The position numbers and the translations under genes were made by a program. Positions 56,851 to 64,000 of a stretch of DNA of 64,000 bases are shown here, piece after piece; the stretch's first letter is position 1; every line of letters starts with the position of its first letter. The DNA is from Saprospiraceae bacterium (GTDB lineage Bacteria > Bacteroidota > Bacteroidia > Chitinophagales > Saprospiraceae), in contig JADKGI010000009.1 in assembly GCA_016722285.1 (NCBI GenBank), positions 1 through 64,000 on the forward strand, read 5' to 3'. The notes under the pieces were generated by a model, which was given only the letters and a program-made list of their open reading frames with translations, was not told the origin of the DNA and ran no database searches.

Positions 56851-57444
56851 TTATAATTGTTTGTGTTTTTTACAAATAATAAACAGTTCATTCCCTTGCC
56901 TTTGAGTGATAGAATTATAACACATTTGCAATTGGTGAATATGTAGTTTTTTACTGAGTAAAGAGTTGTATTCTTTTATATCACCTCCAAATGGTGGTCC
57001 TGGCTTATCAAAATATGACCCAAATAATAATCCAACCAGAGTACCTTTTTCTTTCAGAAGCTGGTACATTTTTTCGACATAGGCCTCTCTGTATGATGGA
57101 TCCAATGCACAAAAAAATGTTTGTTCAACAATCAGGTCAAATTGGCCATTGATTTCTAAAAAATCTCCTTCAAGATATTTTATGGTCTTGAATTCCGTAA
57201 GTTCATTTTTTAAAATTTCGATTGCAATGGTGGAAATGTCGCATATCGTAATATTATTGAAGCCGGTTTGTGCGAGATATTTTGCTTCAAAAGCATGTCC
57301 GGCTCCGGGTATCAGAATTCGGATAGATTTGTCGGTCAGCTGATCAAAATAATTTTTCAACGGTGGGGAAATTTCTCCCAGTTTCCATGGTGTGTCTTCG
57401 TTTCTGTGTCTTGTATCCCAATAGTTCCTGTCAAGCTTTATCAT
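56851..57444 (-). CDS. SAM-dependent methyltransferase, TPMT-like
   Basis: Intact 197-aa Rossmann-fold methyltransferase. YWDTRHRNEDTPWKLGEISPPLKNYF is the thiopurine-methyltransferase-type start; SAM-binding motif I is IRILIPGAGHAFEAKYLAQTGF, followed by DLIVEQTFFCALDPSYREAYVEKMYQLL and GTLVGLLFGSYFDKPGPPFGGDIKEY. The natural substrate is unknown; family members act on thiols or inorganic selenium and tellurium species. Divergent from folP. Confidence 0.85.
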   Translation of the reverse strand: MIKLDRNYWDTRHRNEDTPWKLGEISPPLKNYFDQLTDKSIRILIPGAGHAFEAKYLAQTGFNNITICDISTIAIEILKNELTEFKTIKYLEGDFLEINGQFDLIVEQTFFCALDPSYREAYVEKMYQLLKEKGTLVGLLFGSYFDKPGPPFGGDIKEYNSLLSKKLHIHQLQMCYNSITQRQGNELFIICKKHKQL

Positions 57445-57540
57445 TTGATGTTCATAATTATATTTGGAACAGAACGATTTGGGTACAGTATTTATTATTT
57501 ATATCTTTGATATCGGATATGGAAATAAAATAAATTCTGC

Positions 57541-58380
57541 ATGATGAAAACGATAAATTTCGGAGGTAGTTTGATTTCTCTCGCCAAGCCCCTGTTAATG
57601 GGAATAATTAATGTTAGCCCGGACTCATTTTATAAAGGGTCAAGGAAGACGGGAATTGATGAAATTTTGTTTCAGACAGAAGATATGTTAGAAAATGGAG
57701 CGGCAATAATTGATATCGGAGCCATGTCAAGTAAGCCTGGAGCGGACATCATTTCTTTGGAAGATGAATTAAAAAGAATAATAGGGCCAATAAAAGCTAT
57801 AATGGATAGATTTCCGGACCTCATCCTTTCTGTAGATACGATCCGGAGTCAGGTAGCGAGGGAAGCAATAGAATGCGGGGTCTCGTGTATTAATGATATT
57901 TCTGGTGGAAATTTTGATAGCGAAATTATGAATGTGGTAGCCAATTATCAGGTTCCCTACATCATCATGCATATGCAAGGCCTTCCTGCTGATATGCAGA
58001 TCAACCCAAAATATTCAGATTTGGTGATGGAAATCATGTCATTCTTTACTGATAAAATCAGGCAGGCAAGGCAAGCCGGAATTAATGATATCATCATTGA
58101 TCCAGGTTTTGGTTTTGGAAAAACAATAGACCATAATTATGAAATTATGCATCAGTTTGATGTTTTTCAAATATTTGATATCCCTCTTTTAGCTGGGGTT
58201 TCCAGAAAATCTATGATATGGAAGGTATTAGGTTCAGATGCTGATCATGCTCTCAATGGTACAACAGCTCTCAATATGTATTTGCTGACCAAAGGTGCAA
58301 AAATTCTGAGAGTTCACGACGTAAAGGAAGCTGCGGAATGTATCAGGCTTTTTGAATTAATTAACAGCTCGGATGGATAA
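57541..58380 (+). CDS. folP: Dihydropteroate synthase
   Basis: Intact 279-aa TIM-barrel enzyme of folate synthesis that joins p-aminobenzoate to dihydropterin pyrophosphate. Signatures: LMGIINVSPDSFYKGSRK, AAIIDIGAMSSKPGAD, LSVDTIRSQVAREAI, CINDISGGNFDSEIMNV, IIMHMQGLPADMQ, IIDPGFGFGKTIDHNYEIM and LLAGVSRKSMI. The start codon at 57541 is one of two adjacent ATGs (MMK). Confidence 0.96.
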   Translation: MMKTINFGGSLISLAKPLLMGIINVSPDSFYKGSRKTGIDEILFQTEDMLENGAAIIDIGAMSSKPGADIISLEDELKRIIGPIKAIMDRFPDLILSVDTIRSQVAREAIECGVSCINDISGGNFDSEIMNVVANYQVPYIIMHMQGLPADMQINPKYSDLVMEIMSFFTDKIRQARQAGINDIIIDPGFGFGKTIDHNYEIMHQFDVFQIFDIPLLAGVSRKSMIWKVLGSDADHALNGTTALNMYLLTKGAKILRVHDVKEAAECIRLFELINSSDG

Positions 58381-58566
58381 TTATATTATTTGCGATGTTA
58401 AATAAAACTCTATAATATACTTATTTACATAAACGCAACTTAATAGACAATCACCAATTGGATTGAAACCATTGGATTAAACTATGCTTAATTTAGTGTT
58501 AAATGCTGTCGGGAGTAGGTTGAATTGCCTATCTTTACCGTTTAATAAGGATATACTCGAGTAGGT

Positions 58567-61500
58567 TTGGAAGAAATTAATAACTCAAAAGAATTGAAAG
58601 CTAAAAAGCCATTTATCATCAAATGGTTTAAACGTTTTTTTGTTGCAGTTCTTGTCATCATCGTGGCATTACTTCTACTTCTTCAGACTGCAGCTGTACA
58701 GACCTGGTTAATCTCAAAAGTAACAGATTATATCTCCAAAGCCACAAATACAACTGTCAGTGCTGAACGGATTAAGATTAGTCCGTTTGAAGGATTGATA
58801 CTTAATAATCTCAATATTGTCGATAAAAAACAAGACACTTTGCTACATGCCGGTGCAGTAAATGTTTCTCTGAGAAAAAATATATTCTTTATATTATACA
58901 ACGAGTTAGATCTTTCATATATAGGTGTTAAAGACATTGTGGTCAATATTAAAACTGAATTAGGCGATTCAAAAAGCAATTTTACATACTTTTTAGAAAA
59001 CTTACCTTCCAGCTCTTCAAAGGAAGGTCAAATGTCCAATCCGATTGCAGTTAAACTTAAAGAGATAGATTTTGGTGAAATATTTGTATTGATAAATAAT
59101 AAGAATAAAGGAAATTATGACAAGATCTTATTGAAATCCGGGAATATTGATATTAAGTATATGGATTTGGAATGTAAACAATTTGATATAAATTCAATAT
59201 TGTTTGATGGCCCGGTTTTCCAGAGACATATTTACGAATACGGATGTGGAATATCGGATGAACTGTCTATCCCTCAGAATATTAAACATCAGGAGGACAG
59301 TAAGCTGACTAATCAGCCTTATACTGTTTCGATAGGAGATTTTGCAGTTAGGAATGGTTATTTTGGAAAATCAAACGCTCTTCTAACGGCCTCAGAACAG
59401 TATAAGTCTTATTTGGATTATAACAACTTTTATTTTAATAAAATAAATCTGATCGTATCAGACATCAAATTACGGGACAACATTTTATCGGCAAAAATTG
59501 ACGGTATCAATGCTTCAGACAATACAGGATACAGGATTGAAAATATAAAGAGTGACACATTGACTATAAGTAATGAGAGAGCTGAACTGGCATCCCTATC
59601 TATGGAATTTGGTAAAACAAAAATCTTCGATCAGTTTAGTCTGAGTTATGCGGATTTAAGCGATTTATCTGATTTTACCCGAAACGTAATCCTGAATGCC
59701 AACTTACAAGGTTCAGAAATATATTTAGATGATCTGACGCATTTTGTAAGAGGTCTTGAAAAAGTTACTTTTTTTAAAAATAACAAAATGGAGACAGTAA
59801 ACATTTCTGGCCGGTATTTTGGTAGGATTAACAATCTCGCAGGAAGAGATGTGGATATCAAACTGGGTAACAAACTGAGTCTTTCGGGTTCATTTAATAC
59901 CAGGGATCTTTTAGATGCAGACAATACTGTGCTCAACGTTAGACTAGATCGTTTTAGTACATCCATGAGAAAACTGAAGATGCTGTTACCTCAGTTTAAT
60001 CCACCTCAAAACTTTAACAAACTTGGATCCATCAATTTTACCGGAAGATTTGACGGTTACCTCGAGGATTTTGTAGCATATGGTAAATTGGCTTCTGATA
60101 TCGGATCTGCTGAAGTGGATATGCGCCTTGATGTCACTCGTGGTCAGGATAAAGCCAATTATTCAGGAACGATGAACCTAAGTAACTTTAATCTGGGTAT
60201 TTGGTCTGATAACAGCGACCTGGGCATTGTCAATTTCAGATCAAAAGTAGTGGACGGACGGGGACTGACTCTAAATACAGTAAAAGCGGAACTTCAAGCC
60301 CGTGTAAATTCATTGATTTTCAAAAAGTATAACTACAAAGATTTTATACTGGACGGGGTCATTGACAACAATACGTTTAATGGAAGTTTTAAGATAGAAG
60401 ATAAAAATATTGATTTTGTTTTTGATGGGTCTGTAGAGTATCTCAACAAAAAAGCATTCCTCAGTTTTAAATCTGATGTTAAAAATCTGGACTTGTATGC
60501 CTTAAATTTGTCTAAAGTACCTATGTCTTTTCAAGCCAGGATGAATATAGATATCGCTGGGAGCAATATCAATGACTTTACAGGCGATATTGATATTTCA
60601 GACCTTTTTATATTATCAAATGACACTTCTTATCAGCTAAATACGCTACAGCTATCATCAAAAAATACAGTTAAAAATACAAGGTTGATCTCTATGCAAA
60701 GTGATTTGGGCACAGTCATGATGGATGGGCAATACGATATCCTGAATATAGTCAAATCAGCTAAAAATATACTGAGCAGCAATTATCCCCACATTACCAG
60801 AACCTGGACAAATCAGGTGGCTGAAAATGTGGTAAACCAAAAATTTGACTTTAATTTTCAGTTCAAAGATAGTCGCAATTTCCTTTCATTACTTGGTTTG
60901 AAGGATAGTTATTTCAGCAAATTGAGTTTGAAAGGAAGAATTGACACATATAAAAATGAAATTTCACTTGCCTCAGAAATACCTAGATTAAGGATCAAGG
61001 ATGACTCACTTGTTAACCTTCAGATTCTGGTGACAACTGACAAAAAAGCAGGAGATATATATATTCATGTAGATAGTACTTATGCAATCGGAAGAAGATT
61101 TAATCCGATCGATTTTCAAACTAAAATGAAAGGAGATACCATTGATTTTACGTTTGCTTCGGAGCGACTCTTAGATTCATTGGAGAGTTTTGATATAAGA
61201 GGAAGACTGATACCACATTCCTTGGGATACAATCTTAATCTGGCGGATAATTTGCTGGTTCTGTTAGGGGCCAAATGGAAGATAAATCCCAAAAACAATA
61301 TTATTTTCGGTAAGGAATATCTTCAGTTTGATAACATGAATATCACTGATGGTGTCAGGAATATTGAGATCAATGATATAAATAAAAACAGAGGCTTATC
61401 AATTGACATTACAAATATTAATCTTGATATAGTAAACAAGCTAAGTAAGTATGAGAAAATGAATTTTGCAGGAAACTCTAATATTTCTGCCCGAATACAG

Positions 61501-63376
61501 GATTTTTATTCAGAAGAAAAAGAGGTTTCAGGATATGTTAATATTCCTCAGTTTACAATAAACGGAGACCCCTATGGCGCTATATTTATTGATGTTTTAA
61601 AGATAGTAAGGCAGCCATATAATGTTAATATAACAGTTGGTGGTTTCATTGCGATCAAGGGATCTTACAATGATGTAGCTAAAGAAATAGACTCTCGTAT
61701 CAAAATAAGGCAAGCCCCCCTTAAGATTCTGGAGTATCTCCTGAAAGCAGGTATAAAAAATACTTCAGGGTTTATTAACGGAGATGTAGTTTTGGGGGCC
61801 TTTAAGTAATTTAAATATATCCGGGGATGGAGTTATATCCAAAGGTAAAACTTCATTAATATTTACCGGAGCTACATACTTTTTTGATAACCAAAAAATT
61901 AAATTGAATAATACTGCTATTGATCTGGATGGTATTCGCATTTCAGATGTGAATGGAAGTATAGGTACTGTGCGGGGAGGATTGACTCACAAGATGTTTA
62001 AAAATTTTGGTGTGAATGCCACGATTTCCGGAAATAACGTTGTCGGCTTAAATACGACCAAAGCGGATAACCCGAATTATTATGGATATGGAGTTGGTCC
62101 GGTCAGTGCCGAATTCAAGGGTCCATTCAGCAAAGTGAATATGAAAATTAACGCAACCACTGGTCCGGGAACCAAGCTATTTATACCTGTCGGCAATACT
62201 CAATCTGCTATTGATCAGAATTTTATAAGGTTTGTTAAGAAAGAAAACCAAATTACCGTAGAGGAAAAAAGTTTTGCTGTAGAAGGTGTGAGTGTTGAAA
62301 TGTCACTGACGCTAACTCCGGATGCTGAAGTCAGCCTAATATTTAATGAGTCCAAAGGGGATATCATAAGAGGAACTGGGCGAGGTAATATGAAAATAGA
62401 CATAACCAGAGAAGGTGACTTTGAAATTTTTGGAAATTATGAAATAGAGCAGGGGCAATATCTTTTTACAGTAGCTTTACTTCCGGTAGCAAAACCATTT
62501 GTGGTACAAAGGGGTGGTATCATAAGCTGGACGGGAGACCCTGTCAATGCAACCCTAAATATAACGGCTAAGTACAGGGCGAGGACCTCCGTTGAACCAT
62601 TTATAGCAGAGTACCTCACTCTTGCCAATCCCGCTGACCAACGACTGGCCGGACAAAATACAGAAGTGGATTTGCAGCTAAAACTCGGTGGAACACTTTA
62701 TAAGCCTGAAATAAAATTTGACCTGGCCTTTCCTAATCTGACCGGAGATATTGCCAATTTTGCAGATAGTAAACTCAGGATAATAAGAAATAATGAACTT
62801 GAACTAAATGGTCAGGCGATGGGACTTATAGTTTTTAATTCATTTTTGCCATCCAATCGGTTGGCAGATGCTTTTGGTGCATCTGGTATAAAATCTGCAT
62901 CAATAAATACATTGAGCGAGTTTGTAACCAGTCAATTGTCAGTGTATATCACAAATATTCTCAATTCTATCGTTAACGAAGGAGGTTTAATTTCAGGTAT
63001 AGACTTTGATGTCAATGTACGGAACAATAATTTTGGTATTGCGAGTTCCAATGTTTTGCCTGACGAAATAGCTATCAGAAATACATTTGTGTTCAAAAAT
63101 AATCGATTATCACTTGATATTGGCGGAAATTATGTTTTTCAAAATCAAGGTATTACGATAAATCAGGTGCTTCCCGATTTTGCATTGGAATTTCAATTGA
63201 CTGAAGACAGAAAACTGAAAGTACGATTGTACGGTAAGTATGATATTGATCCGATTACCATCACAGGGTTAAGAGAAAAATACGGGCTTGGGGTCGCATA
63301 TAGAACGGAATTTGGTTCAATGACCGATTTTGAGAAAAAGATAAAAAAAGTAGCTTTAGAAACAATTCATCAGTAA
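58567..63376 (+). CDS. tamB: TamB/DUF490-type translocation and assembly module protein (frameshifted)
   Basis: Very large envelope protein of about 1,600 aa spanning from inner to outer membrane; family members help move lipids or assemble outer-membrane proteins. I take the TTG at 58567 as start. One N-terminal membrane helix (FFVAVLVIIVALLLLLQTAAV) precedes an AsmA-like start (TTVSAERIKISPFEGLILNNLNI) and a long beta-rich repeat region. The conserved C-terminal DUF490 domain includes GRGNMKIDITREGDFEIFGNYEIEQGQYLFTV and SVYITNILNSIVNEGGLISGIDFDV. The G5 run 61794-61798 has one base too many; removing it joins GDVVLGPLSNLNISGDGVISKGKTS. Probably intact in the organism. Confidence 0.87.
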
Positions 63377-63412
63377 CAGGCGTTTTCAATCAAATATTAA
63401 TATTAATAAATC

Positions 63413-63964
63413 TTGAAAATAATAGATCTGTCAAATAAATCAAATTCATTGGTTGACAAGCATATCAATGAATATTGCGGTGGAAAAATATTAGAAAACA
63501 AATGGATAAGCCTCATAAACAGAGGGGTAGGCGGCATGACATTTTTTGACATTAATGGTGGAGAAGAAACAAAGGAGTTTAAGGTAAATATCGGTTTTTT
63601 TAAGCAGGGAATTGGACTATATTTTCAAAAAGCATTTACAAATAAATTGGTATTATTGAAGCTGGAAGAAATAAAAAGTGTCGAAGTAGTGAAAGAGGCA
63701 GACATATTACGTCCCTATAGTTTTTCTATTTTTTCTTTATTAAGCAAAGCCGGTTTAAAACATAGTACTGCTTCTTCCTATTTAATACCTAAAGAGATCA
63801 TCAAAGAGGATAAGGCTAAGTGTATAATTATGATTGAAGATCAATTTTTTGAGTTGATTCTGGATAAAATTACACCCGAAAAACTATCGTCCGTTTTTAA
63901 AAAATCAAATTTAGGACATTTGTTGAGAGTCCAGGTTGCTTCACCAAAAATAAAAGTAAGATGA
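63413..63964 (+). CDS. Hypothetical protein
   Basis: 183-aa protein that I do not recognise. It starts with a TTG codon at 63413 (reading as MKIIDLSNKSNSLVDKH), 36 bases after the TamB stop, so it may be co-transcribed. No signal peptide or membrane segment is evident. The N-terminal half contains YCGGKILENKWISLINRGVGGMTFF and a beta-rich stretch (EFKVNIGFFKQGIGLYFQKAFTNKLVLLKLEEIKSVEVVKEAD). The C-terminal half is mixed alpha/beta (CIIMIEDQFFELILDKITPEKLSSVF). It resembles PH-like or membrane-adjacent soluble domains only in a general way. Confidence 0.55.
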   Translation: MKIIDLSNKSNSLVDKHINEYCGGKILENKWISLINRGVGGMTFFDINGGEETKEFKVNIGFFKQGIGLYFQKAFTNKLVLLKLEEIKSVEVVKEADILRPYSFSIFSLLSKAGLKHSTASSYLIPKEIIKEDKAKCIIMIEDQFFELILDKITPEKLSSVFKKSNLGHLLRVQVASPKIKVR

Positions 63965-64000
63965 AATCCCCATGATGCAAACATCACAAACCACGATGAT

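Noticed and set aside
1..64000. CRISPR arrays, tRNA or rRNA genes, insertion sequences, integrase or attachment sites
   Set aside because: I looked through the intergenic regions and found no direct-repeat array, cloverleaf, transposase or terminal inverted repeats.

Overview
The window is a chromosomal stretch from a low-GC member of the Bacteroidota. The phylum call rests on a SusC/SusD pair, stacked secreted carbohydrate-active enzymes with short signal peptides or lipoboxes, and a TTG-N22-TAnnTTTG type promoter before the peroxiredoxin gene. I cannot assign a genus. Most of the window is a pectin / rhamnogalacturonan utilisation region. A tyrosine-degradation cluster and ordinary housekeeping or envelope genes follow it.

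Region 1 (1-16991, minus strand). This is a polysaccharide utilisation locus. In transcription order it has a DUF1593 nucleoside-hydrolase-like protein, a SusC-like receptor, a SusD-like lipoprotein, an intercistronic hairpin, DUF1593, a GH140/DUF4038 apiosidase-like enzyme, a PL1 pectate lyase with an unusual N-terminal extension, DUF1593, a DUF5060 glycosidase-like protein, DUF1593 with an internal deletion, and a PL1 lyase that runs off the left edge. Four DUF1593 paralogues in one locus is striking.

Region 2 (17997-35330, minus strand). This looks like one long operon headed by a DeoR-type regulator. It encodes a FucI/AraA-like isomerase, two half-transketolase subunits, a ribose-type ABC importer (binding protein, DUF2291 lipoprotein, ATPase, permease), an FGGY kinase, a GH127-type protein, a GH2 beta-galactosidase and a DUF5703 glycosidase-like protein. 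Isomerase, kinase and split transketolase match the known non-oxidative D-apiose route. With the GH140 enzyme 17 kb away, I infer that apiose released from rhamnogalacturonan II is the likely substrate.

Region 3 (36021-49770). A LacI-type regulator diverges from a plus-strand pectin and galacturonate operon: a CE12 acetylesterase-GH28 fusion, GH105-DUF4350, a small NTF2-like secreted protein, UxaB, UxaA, UxaC, a YhcH-type protein, KDPG aldolase and a hexuronate MFS transporter. KDG kinase and the KduI/KduD pair are not in the window. A near-identical element of about 48 bp lies both beside lacI and at the upstream end of region 1, which suggests shared control.

Region 4 (50017-63964). MarR regulator, homogentisate dioxygenase, 4-hydroxyphenylpyruvate dioxygenase and a VOC protein form a tyrosine-degradation cluster. 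After it come a 1-Cys peroxiredoxin, two M23 peptidases, a TPMT-like methyltransferase, dihydropteroate synthase, a TamB-like protein and an unknown protein.

Caution: thirteen genes are broken by small indels, nearly all in homopolymer runs and mostly single-base losses, densest at 20-35 kb. In each case the reading frame resumes with conserved sequence. I read these as probable consensus-sequence errors rather than real decay, so I describe those genes as whole units and give the break positions. The deletion inside the first DUF1593 gene and the glycosidase remnant near 17.5 kb are different and look like real rearrangement or decay.
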